Positions 53,652 to 63,433 are shown, numbered from the stretch's first letter. The stretch: 64,000 bases of DNA from Micromonospora tarapacensis (GCF_019697375.1 NZ_JAHCDI010000004.1:372001-436000); one strand, 5' to 3'. A program made the numbers and translations. The notes: generated from the letters alone by a model not told the origin.

Positions 53652-54799
53652 AGCCCCGCCACCCCCGCCTGTTCCCGCAGGTCGGCGACGATTTCCGGCA
53701 GCTCGGCGAGGAAGCGTTCCACGTCGGCCTCGGTATTACCGGCGTGCAGCGAGACCCGCACGTTGCCGTGCGACAGCACCCCCATCGCCTCCAGCACGTG
53801 CGACGGGCGCAGGGTGGACGAGGTGCACGAGGAGCCCGACGAGACGGCGAAGCCCCGCCGGTCCAGCGCGTGCAGCAGCGCCTCGCCGTCGACGTACAGG
53901 CAGGAGAAGGTCACCAGGTGCGGCAGCCGGCGCTCGGGGTCACCCACCACCTCCACGTCCGGCACCTCGGCCGCCACCCGGGCCCGGATCCGGTCCACCA
54001 GCGGGGACAGCCGGGCCGCCTGCGCCGCCGCGTCGGCGGTCACCGCGCGCAGGCTCGCCGCCGCCGCCACCACCGCCGGCAGGTTCACCGCGCCGGGCGT
54101 ACGCCCCGACTCGTGCTCGTCGGCCGGCCAGGGCGACTCCCAGCGGGTGCCCTTGCGGACCACGAGCAGGCCGACGCCGGGTGGACCGCCCCACTTGCGG
54201 GCGCTCGCGCTCAACACCGACCAGCCCGCCGGCACCGGCATCCGGCCCACCGCCTGGGCGGCGTCGACGTACAGCGGCACCCCCGAGTCGGCGCAGGCCG
54301 CCGCCGCGCCCTCGACCGGTTGGACGGTGCCCACCTCGTGGCTGGCCGCGATCAGGGCCGCCAGGGCCACTCCCGGACCGGCCACGGCCCTCGACCAGCC
54401 GTCCAGGTCCAGCCGGCCGAAACGGTCGACCGGCACCTCGACGGCCGTGCCGGCGCGGGCGACGTGCTGCTCGGCGGCGTGCAGCACGGCGGAGTGTTCG
54501 ATCGCCGAGTGCACCAGCACCGGGCCGGTCCGCTGGCGCCCGAGCAGACCACCGAGCACGGCGGTGTGCGCCGCGCTGGTGCCGCCGGGGGTGAAGGACA
54601 GTTCGTCGGGACGTACGCCGAGGGCTTCCGCCGTGGCCTCGCGGGCGGCGTCGAGCAACTGGCGAGCCCGCCGCGCCGGCGCGTAGAGCCGGTCCGGGTC
54701 GGTCCAGCCGTCGTCGAGCGCGGCCAGCAGGGCCTGCCGGGCGACCGGATGCAGCGGCGCGGCGGTGGCCGCGTCCAGGTAGACCGGGGAAGGAATCAC
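53648..54799 (-). CDS. Cysteine desulfurase (class V aminotransferase)
   Basis: 383 residues of the NifS/IscS type. The PLP-binding Lys is in SASARKWGGPPGVGLLVV near residue 200; the mobile catalytic Cys is in SSGSSCTSS near residue 325; VYLDAATAAPLHP is the N-terminal signature (Ala replaces the common Asn). It releases sulfur from cysteine for TusA, its coupled partner. The GTG at 54799 follows TAGCGT by eight bases; the longer frame to 54880 was rejected. The stand-alone pairing with tusA, away from suf genes, suggests a role in thiolation rather than bulk Fe-S assembly, but this is inferred. Confidence 0.9.
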   Translation of the reverse strand: MIPSPVYLDAATAAPLHPVARQALLAALDDGWTDPDRLYAPARRARQLLDAAREATAEALGVRPDELSFTPGGTSAAHTAVLGGLLGRQRTGPVLVHSAIEHSAVLHAAEQHVARAGTAVEVPVDRFGRLDLDGWSRAVAGPGVALAALIAASHEVGTVQPVEGAAAACADSGVPLYVDAAQAVGRMPVPAGWSVLSASARKWGGPPGVGLLVVRKGTRWESPWPADEHESGRTPGAVNLPAVVAAAASLRAVTADAAAQAARLSPLVDRIRARVAAEVPDVEVVGDPERRLPHLVTFSCLYVDGEALLHALDRRGFAVSSGSSCTSSTLRPSHVLEAMGVLSHGNVRVSLHAGNTEADVERFLAELPEIVADLREQAGVAGL

Positions 54800-54994
54800 G
54801 TCTGCCCACGCTATCGCCTCGGTCGGGACAAGATCCCCGGTCGGGTGGGACGACGACCCCAACCGGGTCCAGCCCGTCATGGTCGAGTAATCTGCGACCG
54901 TCGGTGACGCCTTTGCCGCCGGTGTGGCGGTTCCGCTCGGCGGAGCCGGTCAGCTCGAGGAAGACACCGCGGCGCGCTAGGGAGGCAGGACCAG

Positions 54995-55966
54995 GTGGTC
55001 GCAAGGAGTTCGGAGGTACGGCCGACGGCCGTGCGGCGCAGCGCATCCCCAGGAGCCGGTGTGCGGCGGGGGCGTCGCGCCGGGCGTCTCGCCGGGCTCG
55101 GATTCGGTGGGGCGGCGCTGCTGATCCTGCTCACGGGCTGTGACGTCGGCGCGGCGTTCGGCGGTTTCGGCTGGCCCCAGGGCGGCATCACCCCCGAGTC
55201 CCGGCGGATGTACGACCTGTGGATCGCATCGTGCATCGCGGCCCTCGCGGTCGGCGTCCTCGTCTGGGGCCTGATCTTCTGGTGCATCGTGCGCTACCGC
55301 AAGCGCGGCAACGACCTGCCGGTGCAGACCCGCTACAACCTGCCGATGGAGTTCCTCTACACCATCGCGCCGGTGCTGATCGTCTCCGTGCTCTTCTACT
55401 ACACGGCCGTCGTGCAGACCGACGTGATCAAGACCACCAACAACCCCGACGTGACCGTCGAGGTCGTCGCCTTCAAGTGGAACTGGCAGTTCAACTACCG
55501 CGACGGCCAGGGGACCGAGGCGGACACCGTCGCGTCGGTGCTGGGCACCAGTGAGGTCATCCCGATCCTGGTGCTGCCGACCGACCGGTCCATCCGGTTC
55601 GAGGAGACCAGCCGGGACGTCATCCACTCGTTCTGGGTGCCGGAGATGCTGTTCAAGCGGGACGTCATGCCCGGCATCATCCGTAACGTCTTCGAGGTCT
55701 CCAGCCTGGAGACCGAGGGGGCGTACGTGGGCCGCTGCGCCGAGCTGTGCGGCAGCTACCACGCCTTCATGAACTTCGAGCTGCGGGTGGTCTCGCCGGA
55801 GGACTTCGACCGGTTCCTCGCGGCCAAGCAGGACGGCGCCTCCACCCAGGACGCGCTGACCGCGATCGGCGAGGAGCCCTTCGCGGTGACCACGAAGCCG
55901 TTGGAGACGCGGCGTACGGAGAGCAACTTCAACCCGGACACTGCTCCGGCCGGCGCGGGAAGCTGA
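54995..55966 (+). CDS. ctaC: Cytochrome c oxidase subunit II
   Basis: 323 residues. A lipobox-like LLTGC near residue 48 marks the processed N-terminus; two membrane helices follow (ASCIAALAVGVLVWGLIFWC and TIAPVLIVSVLFYY). The periplasmic cupredoxin domain carries the CuA ligands in CAELCGSYH and the later Met in FMNFEL, plus the conserved FKWNWQF. It receives electrons for the aa3 oxidase of the bcc-aa3 supercomplex. The GTG start has GGGAGG upstream. ctaF follows after 10 bp. Subunit I (ctaD) is not in the window, as in mycobacteria. Confidence 0.96.
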   Translation: MVARSSEVRPTAVRRSASPGAGVRRGRRAGRLAGLGFGGAALLILLTGCDVGAAFGGFGWPQGGITPESRRMYDLWIASCIAALAVGVLVWGLIFWCIVRYRKRGNDLPVQTRYNLPMEFLYTIAPVLIVSVLFYYTAVVQTDVIKTTNNPDVTVEVVAFKWNWQFNYRDGQGTEADTVASVLGTSEVIPILVLPTDRSIRFEETSRDVIHSFWVPEMLFKRDVMPGIIRNVFEVSSLETEGAYVGRCAELCGSYHAFMNFELRVVSPEDFDRFLAAKQDGASTQDALTAIGEEPFAVTTKPLETRRTESNFNPDTAPAGAGS

Positions 55967-55976
55967 GGCAACCGGC

Positions 55977-56405
55977 ATGAAGACCGAGTGGCGTATCTTC
56001 CTGGTCATCGCCGGGTTCCTGCTCTTCGCGACCGTCCTGTACGGCGGCTGGACCTGGGCCGAGTCGGATGGCCGCGTCGAGTGGATCGGCACCGTGGCGC
56101 TGCTGCTGTCCTTCCTGCTCTGCACGATGTGCGGTGGCTTCTTCTGGTTCGTGTCCCGCCGGATCGACCTGCGCCCCGAGGACCGGCCGGACGCCGAGAT
56201 CGCCGACGGCGCGGGCGAGATCGGCTTCTTCAGCCCGGGCAGCTACTGGCCGTTCGGCCTGGCGCTGGCCGCCGCGGTCGCCGGCCTGGGGTTGGTGTTC
56301 TGGCAGTTCTGGCTGCTTGGCCTCGGCATGTTGCTGGTGATCCTGGCCGCCTGCGGCCTGCTGTTCGAGTACTACACCGGCACCCGGCGCACCGCCGAGC
56401 ACTGA
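55977..56405 (+). CDS. ctaF: Cytochrome c oxidase subunit IV
   Basis: 142 residues with four hydrophobic helices: two near the N-terminus (IFLVIAGFLLFATVLYGGW, TVALLLSFLLCTMCGGFFWF) and two near the end. This is the actinobacterial-type small subunit found right after ctaC. It stabilises the aa3 oxidase. The ATG has GAGG eight bases upstream. A long hairpin follows at 56422-56476 and ends the ctaC-ctaF unit. Confidence 0.93.
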   Translation: MKTEWRIFLVIAGFLLFATVLYGGWTWAESDGRVEWIGTVALLLSFLLCTMCGGFFWFVSRRIDLRPEDRPDAEIADGAGEIGFFSPGSYWPFGLALAAAVAGLGLVFWQFWLLGLGMLLVILAACGLLFEYYTGTRRTAEH

Positions 56406-56421
56406 TCCGCGACCCCGCTTG

Positions 56422-56476
56422 ACGGATCCTGGTGCGAGCCGACCCGCTCGGGGAAGGCTCTCGCACCAGGATCCGT
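56422..56476. terminator. Bidirectional hairpin between ctaF and trpD
   Basis: 17-bp perfect arms (ACGGATCCTGGTGCGAG at 56422-56438 and its complement at 56460-56476) with a 21-base loop. It lies 17 bp after ctaF and 29 bp before the trpD stop, so it can serve both genes. The sequence differs from the other long palindromes in the window. Confidence 0.8.
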
Positions 56477-56504
56477 GTGGTGTCCACCCGTGGCCGCGGC
56501 GGAG

Positions 56505-57554
56505 TCAGGCGGCGGTGCGGGCGACCTCGATCCATCTCGCCAGGGTGCGGGCGGCGGCGCCGGAGTCGATCGACTCGGCGGCCCGGCCCAGACCGGCACC
56601 GAGCGCGTCGGTCAGGTCCCCGTCGAGCGGGCCCTGGGTGGCCAGCGCCGCCGCGGCGTTGACCAGGACGGCGTCGCGCACCGGCCCCCGCTCGCCGGCG
56701 AACAGGCGGTGGGCCACGTCGGCGTTGTAGGACGCGTCCCCGCCGCGCAGGTCGGCGATGGTGGACCGGGGTACCCCGAGGTCGGTCGCGTCCACCAGGG
56801 CCTCTCTGACGGCGCCGCCCTGGGCGATCCAGAGCCGGGTGGGCGCCGCGGTGGTGAACTCGTCCAGCCCGTCCTCACCGCGCATCACCAGCACCGAGTC
56901 GCCCCGGGCGGCGAAGACGGCCGCCATCACCGGTGCCATCGTCGCGTCGAAACAACCGACGGCACCGGAGCGGGGGCGCGCCGGATTGGTCAGCGGGCCG
57001 AGGAAGTTGAACGCGGTCGGCACGCCCAGTTCCCGCCGTACCGGGCCGGCGTGGCGCATGCCGGGGTGGAACCGGGCGGCGAAACAGAACCCGATGCCGG
57101 CCTCGGCGACGCACCGGGCCACGCCCTCGGGGCCGAGGTCCAGCGGCACACCGAGGAACTCCAGCAGGTCGGCGGTGCCGCAGGAGGAGGAGGCCGCCCG
57201 GTTGCCGTGCTTGACGACGCGTACCCCGGCGCCGGCGACCACCAGCGCGGTCATCGTGGAGATGTTCACCGTGTGGGCGAGGTCCCCGCCGGTGCCGACC
57301 ACGTCCAGGGCGCTCGCGCGCACCTCCTCGGGCAGCTCCACCGGGACGGCCCGGCCGAGCATCGCCTCGACCAGCCCGCTCAGCTCGGCCGGGGTCTCGC
57401 CCTTGGCGCGCAACGCCACGGCGAAGCCGGCGATCTGGGCGGGGGCCGCCGAGCCGGACATGATCTCGCCCATCGCCCAGGCCGTGTCGGCGGTGCCGAG
57501 TTCCTCCCCCCGCAGCAGCGCGGTGAGCAGGTGCGGCCAGGTCCGATCGCCCAT
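56505..57554 (-). CDS. trpD: Anthranilate phosphoribosyltransferase
   Basis: Second step of tryptophan synthesis: joins anthranilate and PRPP. 349 residues of the usual length. Signature segments are [18 protein letters not shown] (PRPP site, near residue 80), [19 protein letters not shown], and the [26 protein letters not shown] anthranilate-binding part. The ATG at 57554 has GGGAGG. As in M. tuberculosis it is separated from other trp genes and stands among respiratory genes, so the linkage is chromosomal history rather than pathway logic. Confidence 0.95.
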   Translation of the reverse strand: MGDRTWPHLLTALLRGEELGTADTAWAMGEIMSGSAAPAQIAGFAVALRAKGETPAELSGLVEAMLGRAVPVELPEEVRASALDVVGTGGDLAHTVNISTMTALVVAGAGVRVVKHGNRAASSSCGTADLLEFLGVPLDLGPEGVARCVAEAGIGFCFAARFHPGMRHAGPVRRELGVPTAFNFLGPLTNPARPRSGAVGCFDATMAPVMAAVFAARGDSVLVMRGEDGLDEFTTAAPTRLWIAQGGAVREALVDATDLGVPRSTIADLRGGDASYNADVAHRLFAGERGPVRDAVLVNAAAALATQGPLDGDLTDALGAGLGRAAESIDSGAAARTLARWIEVARTAA

Positions 57555-57638
57555 GGCGGGCCTCCCGAGCAGACGAGTACGGGTGGGACGGGACCGGCGC
57601 CGGCTCGCCCGGCGCCGTGGCGGTGCCGGAGTGGGACG

Positions 57639-58034
57639 TCAGGCGGGCGCGTGCGTGCGCAGCAGCTCGGTCACCGTGGCGGTGGTGGTCACCGGGTCGA
57701 GCGGGTGCACCAGGGTGCCGTCGACCTCGGCGTACGAGGCGAGCCATCGATCGGCGGCCCGGGCGATCACCACACAGGTCGGTGGAGCGGTCTCGTAGTC
57801 GTCCTTGATCTGCCGGGCGATGCCGATGCCGCCGCCGGGCGTGGCCTCACCGTCGAGCAGCATCAGGTCGATCTGGTAGTCGTCGACCAGCCGGACGCAC
57901 TCGGCGTAGGTGGACGCCTCGACGAACTCGACGCGCAGGTCGGTCGCGGGCCGGGTGCCGACCGCGAGCCGCATCCGGTCCCGCACGTGCGGGTCGTCGC
58001 TGTAGAGCAGGACGGTGCACAGACGATCGGTCAT
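57639..58034 (-). CDS. Receiver-like single-domain protein
   Basis: 131 residues with the CheY-like pattern: an acidic pair at 13-14 (YSDDPHV), a candidate phosphoacceptor Asp61 in DLMLLDGEA, then IARQIKDDYETAPPTCVVIARA. The usual Thr/Ser and Lys of the active site are not obvious (position of Lys reads ADRW), so phosphorylation may be lost and the fold used for protein contact. No DNA-binding domain or kinase is nearby. It sits between trpD and the CtaG-like gene; the linkage to respiratory genes is seen in other actinobacteria as far as I recall, but the role is unknown. Confidence 0.7.
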   Translation of the reverse strand: MTDRLCTVLLYSDDPHVRDRMRLAVGTRPATDLRVEFVEASTYAECVRLVDDYQIDLMLLDGEATPGGGIGIARQIKDDYETAPPTCVVIARAADRWLASYAEVDGTLVHPLDPVTTTATVTELLRTHAPA

Positions 58035-58115
58035 GGTTAGGCTCGGCTCCCACCTCGTAGCTGCGGGGCCGATCGTACCGCCCGCTGTGGTGCGGGTGGC
58101 ACGCCGCCCCGCGTG

Positions 58116-59051
58116 CTACGCCGGCGCGGCCGGGGCGGCGGACTCCGCGGCCCGCTGGCGGGCCTCCTGGCGGTCCAGTTCGCGGTCGATCCGGCGGGCC
58201 TCCCGCTCGGCCTGGCGCATCCACTGCACGACCAGCACGGCGAGCATCGTCACACTGACGAACTCGCCACCGGCCCACAGGATCCCGCCGGCGAGCACCT
58301 GGTCCTCCCGCGGGTCGGCCCAGCTCAGCCCGAGTGCGGGATACCAGTCGCCGGCGAAGAGCGTGGTGCTCTGCATGACGGTCAGCCCGAGCACGGTGTG
58401 GAACGGCACCGACAGCAGCATCAACAGCGCCCGTCCCGGGTACGGCCAGCGCCCGGGCAGCGGGTCCAGGCCGAGCAGCGGCCAGAAGAACACGCAGCCG
58501 GTCATGATGAAGTGCGCGTGCACCAGCTCGTGCGCCCAGGCGTGTTCCAGCGTGTAGCGGTACAGGTCGGTGAAGTAGAGCGCGAACGGGTTCACCACGA
58601 AGATGGCGAACGCCACCAGCGGGAAGGTGTAGACCCGCGCCAGGCGGCTGTGCACCACCGCGAGCAGCCGCCGGCGCGGGCCGATCGGCAGCGTACGCAG
58701 GGCCAGCGTCACCGGTGCGCCCAGTGCCAGGAAGATCGGCGAGATCATGGAGAGCACCATGTGCTGCACCATGTGCACCGACAGCAGCGTGGTGTCGTAC
58801 GCTTCCAGCCCGCTGACCGTGACGGAGGCGATGCCGCCGAGACCGGGGCCGAGGAAGAAGATCGTCCGCGCGATCGGCCAGCGGTCGCCGCGCATCCGCA
58901 GCCGGTGCACCCCGTAGAGGTAGAGGCCGGCGGCGAGCACCAGGCCGACGGCGAGCCAGCTGTCCAGGCGGGTGCCGGTGAACACCGCGCCGACCGAGAA
59001 CGGGGGTGGCGCGGCCGACGTGGCCAGGAAGATCGGATCGGCGTGCGGCAC
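58116..59051 (-). CDS. CtaG-like cytochrome c oxidase assembly protein (caa3_CtaG family)
   Basis: 311 residues with about seven helices. Conserved His-rich spots are LLSVHMVQHMVLSMISP near residue 100 and HAWAHELVHAHFIMTGCVFFWP near 190, typical of the caa3_CtaG family needed for oxidase assembly in Bacillus. The C-terminus is a charged coiled helix (EREARRIDRELDRQEARQRAAES). I place the start at GTG 59051, seven bases after TAGGAT; ATG 59060 is possible. It is divergent from ctaE, giving a respiratory divergon. Confidence 0.87.
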   Translation of the reverse strand: MPHADPIFLATSAAPPPFSVGAVFTGTRLDSWLAVGLVLAAGLYLYGVHRLRMRGDRWPIARTIFFLGPGLGGIASVTVSGLEAYDTTLLSVHMVQHMVLSMISPIFLALGAPVTLALRTLPIGPRRRLLAVVHSRLARVYTFPLVAFAIFVVNPFALYFTDLYRYTLEHAWAHELVHAHFIMTGCVFFWPLLGLDPLPGRWPYPGRALLMLLSVPFHTVLGLTVMQSTTLFAGDWYPALGLSWADPREDQVLAGGILWAGGEFVSVTMLAVLVVQWMRQAEREARRIDRELDRQEARQRAAESAAPAAPA

Positions 59052-59058
59052 GCCAACC

Positions 59059-59064
59059 ATCCTA
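59059..59064 (-). promoter_or_regulatory. -10 element TAGGAT, leaderless CtaG-like gene
   Basis: TAGGAT-N7-GTG on the minus strand. Confidence 0.5.
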
Positions 59065-59157
59065 GGCCAGGCGGACGGAGGGTACCGATCGGGCCATCCC
59101 TGGCCCGGTTTGGCCCCCCGCTGATCGCCGGCCGTGGTCAACGGCAATAATGACCGC

Positions 59158-59757
59158 GTGACTGCGGCCCCAGCCATTGACAAGAGCCGGATCCACTCCC
59201 AGACGCGGCCGAACATGGTCAGCGTCGGGACGATCGTCTGGCTCTCCAGCGAACTCATGTTCTTCGCGGCGCTGTTCGCGATGTACTTCTCCATCCGCGC
59301 GGCGGCGCCGGCGCAGTGGGCGGAGCACACCGAGTTCCTCAACATCCCGTACGCGACCACCTTCACGGTGATCCTGGTGTTGTCCTCGGTGACCTGCCAG
59401 CTCGGCGTGTTCGCCGCCGAGAAGGGCGACGTGCACGCGCTGCGCCGCTGGTTCACGATCACCTTCGTGATGGGCCTGATCTTCGTGCTCGGCCAGCTCA
59501 ACGAGTACCGCGAGCTGGTGCACCACGGCATCAAGATCAACAGCGACGGATACGGGTCGATGTTCTACCTGACCACCGGCTTCCACGGCCTGCACGTGAC
59601 CGGCGGGCTGATCGCCTTCGTGATCTTCATGATCCGCACCACCATGGGCCGGTTCACTCCGGCGCAGGCCACCGCGGCGATCGTGGTGTCGTACTACTGG
59701 CACTTCGTCGACGTCGTGTGGATCGCGCTCTACGGCATGATCTACTGGCTTCAGTGA
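59158..59757 (+). CDS. ctaE: Cytochrome c oxidase subunit III
   Basis: 199 residues and five helices, the short actinobacterial form. Seen are [25 protein letters not shown], the Glu-containing lipid-facing helix, [12 protein letters not shown] and [18 protein letters not shown], all typical of subunit III. It is part of the aa3 oxidase. The GTG at 59158 follows AATAAT by six bases, again a leaderless layout. It starts the ctaE-qcrCAB operon, whose genes follow with gaps of 73, 11 and -4 bp. Confidence 0.95.
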   Translation: MTAAPAIDKSRIHSQTRPNMVSVGTIVWLSSELMFFAALFAMYFSIRAAAPAQWAEHTEFLNIPYATTFTVILVLSSVTCQLGVFAAEKGDVHALRRWFTITFVMGLIFVLGQLNEYRELVHHGIKINSDGYGSMFYLTTGFHGLHVTGGLIAFVIFMIRTTMGRFTPAQATAAIVVSYYWHFVDVVWIALYGMIYWLQ

Positions 59758-59830
59758 TCTTGGCGGGCCACACGCCTTGCCGCTGCTCCACCCCCGCAAG
59801 ACAAGGTCCAACCGGTTAAGGACAAGGGTC

Positions 59831-60669
59831 ATGACTTCTGACAACGACCGCCGACGCGGTCTGCTCGCGCGGTTGCGCGGGCGGCCCGTGGCGCCCAGCA
59901 GGGCCGCCGCCGGCTGGGTGCCGCGGTCCGGCTGGTCGCCGCGCTGATGCTGGCCGGCGGTGCCTACACCGTCCTCGCCCCCGGCGCGTCGGCGCAGGAG
60001 AATCCGCCGCTGAGCGGCGCCGCCGCGGAGGGCAAGGCGCTGTTCGACGTGAGCTGTGTGACCTGTCACGGGCGCAACGCGCAGGGGGTCGAGGGGCGCG
60101 GGCCGAGCCTCGTCGGCGTGGGCGCCGCCTCGGTCGAGTTCCAGGTGAGCACCGGCCGGATGCCGTTGGCGCGGCAGGAGGCCCAGGCGGCGCGCAAGCC
60201 CGAGGTGTTCACCCGGGACGAGATCGACCAGTTGGCCGCGTACATCCAGGAACTGGGCGGCGGCCCGATGGTGCCGGCGGGTGACGACCTCCATGCCGGC
60301 GGCAACGTGGCGATCGGCGGCGAGCTGTACCGGATCAACTGCTCGCAGTGCCACGCGTTCAGCGGTGGCGGTGGTGCCCTCTCCTCCGGCAAGTACGCCC
60401 CGAGCCTGGCGCCGGCCACCGACCGCCAGATCTACGCGGCGATGCTGAGTGGCCCGCAGAACATGCCGGTGTTCGGCGACAACCAGATCACGCCGGAGCA
60501 GAAGGCGGACATCATCGCCTACATCCAGCAGACGCTGAAGCAGGACGGCGACCCGGGCGGCTTCTTCAACCTGGGCCGGTACGGGCCGTCCACCGAGGGT
60601 GTCGCGATCTTCCTGGTCGGCATCGTCGCGCTCGTCTTCGCCAGCCTGTGGATCGCGGGCAAGTCGTGA
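59831..60669 (+). CDS. qcrC: Cytochrome bcc complex, dihaem cytochrome c subunit, frameshifted as read
   Basis: About 279 residues when repaired. A basic leader and signal anchor (RLGAAVRLVAALMLAGGAYTVLAP) precede two c-type haem sites, CVTCHG and CSQCHA, and a C-terminal membrane helix (IFLVGIVALVFASLWIA). Electrons pass through it from the bc1 part straight to ctaC, without free cytochrome c. The ATG at 59831 opens a frame that stops after 37 codons; one extra C near 59905 joins it to the rest (RARRRLGAAVRL). Without this the gene would lack its start, which is unlikely for an essential subunit. The other reading begins at 59947 and would lose part of the signal. Confidence 0.9.
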
Positions 60670-60680
60670 CCGGGGGGACC

Positions 60681-61763
60681 ATGAGCAGCCGCACCGAGCA
60701 GCCGGCCCTGGCCGGCCAGGAACCGCTCGACGTGAACGACCCCCGGCTGAGCCGGTTCGACGTCGTCCGCGAGGGTGCCCGGCGGGACGACATCGAGATC
60801 GTCCACTACGAGCCGCAGGTCGTCGCGGGCAGCAAGGCCGAGCGTCGCCTGGTCCGTACGGTGGCCGGGTTCTTCCTGCTCACCGGCTTGGCGGCGACCG
60901 CCTTCCTGGTGATCTACATCTGGTGGCCCTGGGAGTACGCCCCGGGTCGAGGCGGCGACAAGCTCTACACCCCGCTGCTCGGCGTGACCCTGGGCATCGC
61001 CCTGCTCGGCATCGGCTTCGGCATCCTCACCTGGGGCAAGAAGCTGCTGCCCAAGGAGGTGTCGATCCAGGACCGGCACGAGGGCGTCTCCAGCGTGGAC
61101 CAGAAGATCACCGGCGAGACCATGGCCTACATGGCCGACGAGCTGGGGGTGAAGCGTCGGCCGCTGCTCGGCGTGTCGTTGCTGGCCGGGCTGGCCCCGG
61201 TCGGCGCGGTCGTCGCGGCGCCGCTGGTGGGCGGGCTGATCTCGCAGCCGCACAAGGACAACCAGATGTTCACCACCGGGTTCGCCCCGCAGGACGGCCG
61301 GCAGGTCCGGCTGGTCCGCGAGGACGGCCGGCCGATCCGCCCGGCGGACATCAGCGCCGGTGGCCAGATCACCGTCTTCCCCGGCGTGGAGCACGGCGTG
61401 AGCAACCGGTACGCCGACTCGCCCACCCTGCTGATCCACCTGCGGGACGACGACGCCGAGGAGTCGCGCCGCAACAACGAGCGCGCGGGGCACGGCGGTT
61501 TCATGTGGGGCAACTACGCCGCGTACTCGAAGATCTGCACGCACGCCGGCTGCCCGGCGAGCCTGTACGAGCAGCAGACCAACCGCCTGCTCTGCCCGTG
61601 CCACCAGTCCCAGTTCCTGATCACCGACAACGCCAAGCCCATCTTCGGTCCGGCCAGCCGGCGGCTGCCGCAGCTGCCGATCGAGGTGGATTCCGAGGGC
61701 TACTTCGTGGCGAAGTCCGACTACACTGAAACCGTCGGGCCCGACTTCTGGGAGCGGCCGTGA
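60681..61763 (+). CDS. qcrA: Cytochrome bcc complex, Rieske iron-sulfur subunit
   Basis: 360 residues with three N-terminal helices (an actinobacterial feature) and a C-terminal Rieske domain whose [2Fe-2S] ligands are in CTHAGCP and CPCHQSQF. The conserved GPASRRLPQLPIEVD follows. It takes electrons from menaquinol and passes them to QcrC. The ATG at 60681 has a GGGGGG site. The stop overlaps the GTG of qcrB by four bases. Fe-S assembly genes (erpA, desulfurase) lie within 10 kb. Confidence 0.96.
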   Translation: MSSRTEQPALAGQEPLDVNDPRLSRFDVVREGARRDDIEIVHYEPQVVAGSKAERRLVRTVAGFFLLTGLAATAFLVIYIWWPWEYAPGRGGDKLYTPLLGVTLGIALLGIGFGILTWGKKLLPKEVSIQDRHEGVSSVDQKITGETMAYMADELGVKRRPLLGVSLLAGLAPVGAVVAAPLVGGLISQPHKDNQMFTTGFAPQDGRQVRLVREDGRPIRPADISAGGQITVFPGVEHGVSNRYADSPTLLIHLRDDDAEESRRNNERAGHGGFMWGNYAAYSKICTHAGCPASLYEQQTNRLLCPCHQSQFLITDNAKPIFGPASRRLPQLPIEVDSEGYFVAKSDYTETVGPDFWERP

Positions 61764-63379
61764 AGCGGCGAAAGTTTGACATGGCAGCCGTGCCTGCCAA
61801 CACCGCCCGGGCGGTCGACGACCGCTTCCAGGTGGCGACCCCCCTGCGCCGGCTGCTGAACAAGGTCTTCCCCGACCACTGGTCCTTCCTGCTCGGCGAG
61901 ATCGCGCTCTTCTCGTTCATCGTCCTGCTGCTGACCGGCGTCTTCCTGACCTTCTTCTTCGAGCCGGCGCTGACCGAGGTCATCTACAACGGCAGCTACG
62001 CCCCGCTGCGGGGTACGCCGATGTCGGCCGCGTACGCCTCCACCCTGGACATCTCGTTCGACGTCCGGGGCGGCCTGATCATGCGCCAGATGCACCACTG
62101 GGCGGCGTTGCTGTTCATGGCCGCGATCGTGGTGCACATGTTGCGGATCTTCTTCACCGGCGCGTTCCGCAAGCCGCGGGAGACCAACTGGATCATCGGC
62201 TCGCTGCTGTTCTGGGTCGGCTTCCTGGCCGGCTTCACCGGCTACTCGCTGCCGGACGACGGCCTCTCCGGCACCGGCCTGCGGATCGCCTCGGCGATCA
62301 TGCTCTCCATCCCGGTGATCGGTTCCTGGGTGACCGCGGCGGTCTTCAACGGTGAGTTCCCCGGCACGATCATCATCAGCCGCTTCTTCATCGCCCACGT
62401 GCTGCTCATCCCGGCCCTGCTGGTCGCGTTGATCACCGTGCACCTGGGTCTGGTCTTCAAGCAGAAGCACACCCAGTGGCCGGGTCCGGGCCGGACCAAC
62501 GCCAACGTGGTCGGCGAGCGGATGTTCCCCCGCTACGCGATCAAGCAGGGCGGCTTCTTCATGGTCGTCTTCGGCGTGATCGCGCTGCTGGGCGGTCTGT
62601 TCCAGATCAACCCGGTCTGGCTGTTCGGCCCCTACGAGGCGTGGGTGGTCTCGGCCGCCAGCCAGCCCGACTGGTACGTCATGTTCCTCGACGGTTCGAC
62701 CCGTCTCATGCCGGACTGGCAGATCGACATCCCGATCGGCGACGGATACGTGATCCCGCCGCTGTTCTGGCCGACGGTGGTGCTACCCGGCATCCTGGTC
62801 GGGCTCTCCCTGCTCTATCCGTTCATGGAGGCCCGCTACCTCAAGGACCACCGGAGCCACAACCTGCTCCAGCGTCCCCGCGACGTGCCGTTCCGCACCG
62901 GTCTGGGCGCCATGGCCGTCACGTTCTACGTGATCCTGACCCTCTCCGGCGCGAACGACGTGATCGCGGACAAGTTCCACATCAGCCTGAACGCGATGAC
63001 CTGGGCCGGCCGGATCGGCCTGCTGCTCCTCCCGCCGCTGGCGTACTACGTCACCTACCGGATCTGTCTCGGCCTGCAGCAGCACGACCGGGAGGTGCTC
63101 GCCCACGGCGTGGAGACCGGCATCATCCGGCGGCTGCCGGACGGCCGGTTCGTCGAGGTGCACCAGCCGCTCAGCGCGGCCGACGGGCACGGCGAACTGG
63201 GCTACGCCGGCTGGGTGGTGCCGAAGAAGATGAACCGGCTCGGCGCCCTCGGCCCGGCCATCCGAGGCTTCTTCTACCCGATCGAGAGGCCGGCCGAGGC
63301 GCCGGTCTCACCGGGGCACCCGCCGGTCGAGCCTCGCCCGGAGCGGGAGGAGATCGGCAGCGGGGAGACCCGCCGCTGA
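61760..63379 (+). CDS. qcrB: Cytochrome bcc complex, cytochrome b subunit
   Basis: 539 residues. The haem b ligands are in the HHWAALLFMAAIVVH helix and in the later FFIAHVLLIPALLVALITVH helix. The quinol-site region NPVWLFGPYE is present. The extra C-terminal domain (MEARYLKDHRSHNLLQRPRD onward, about 180 residues) is typical of actinobacterial QcrB, the target of Q203-type inhibitors in mycobacteria. It starts with GTG overlapping the qcrA stop (GTGA) and is followed by a 15-bp stem terminator, closing the operon. Confidence 0.96.
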   Translation: MKRRKFDMAAVPANTARAVDDRFQVATPLRRLLNKVFPDHWSFLLGEIALFSFIVLLLTGVFLTFFFEPALTEVIYNGSYAPLRGTPMSAAYASTLDISFDVRGGLIMRQMHHWAALLFMAAIVVHMLRIFFTGAFRKPRETNWIIGSLLFWVGFLAGFTGYSLPDDGLSGTGLRIASAIMLSIPVIGSWVTAAVFNGEFPGTIIISRFFIAHVLLIPALLVALITVHLGLVFKQKHTQWPGPGRTNANVVGERMFPRYAIKQGGFFMVVFGVIALLGGLFQINPVWLFGPYEAWVVSAASQPDWYVMFLDGSTRLMPDWQIDIPIGDGYVIPPLFWPTVVLPGILVGLSLLYPFMEARYLKDHRSHNLLQRPRDVPFRTGLGAMAVTFYVILTLSGANDVIADKFHISLNAMTWAGRIGLLLLPPLAYYVTYRICLGLQQHDREVLAHGVETGIIRRLPDGRFVEVHQPLSAADGHGELGYAGWVVPKKMNRLGALGPAIRGFFYPIERPAEAPVSPGHPPVEPRPEREEIGSGETRR

Positions 63380-63396
63380 GCTCCGCCACAGCGTGA

Positions 63397-63433
63397 CGTG
63401 GCGCCCGCCGGACAGCCTCCGGCGGGCGCCACG
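63397..63433 (+). terminator. Terminator after qcrB
   Basis: A 15-bp perfect stem (63397-63411 with 63419-63433) and a 7-base loop, followed by a short T-rich CTCATTT. It lies 17 bp after the qcrB stop. Confidence 0.85.

Noticed and set aside
59947..60669. qcrC starting at 59947
   Set aside because: It would lose the basic leader of the signal anchor; the ATG at 59831 with one repaired base gives the family N-terminus.
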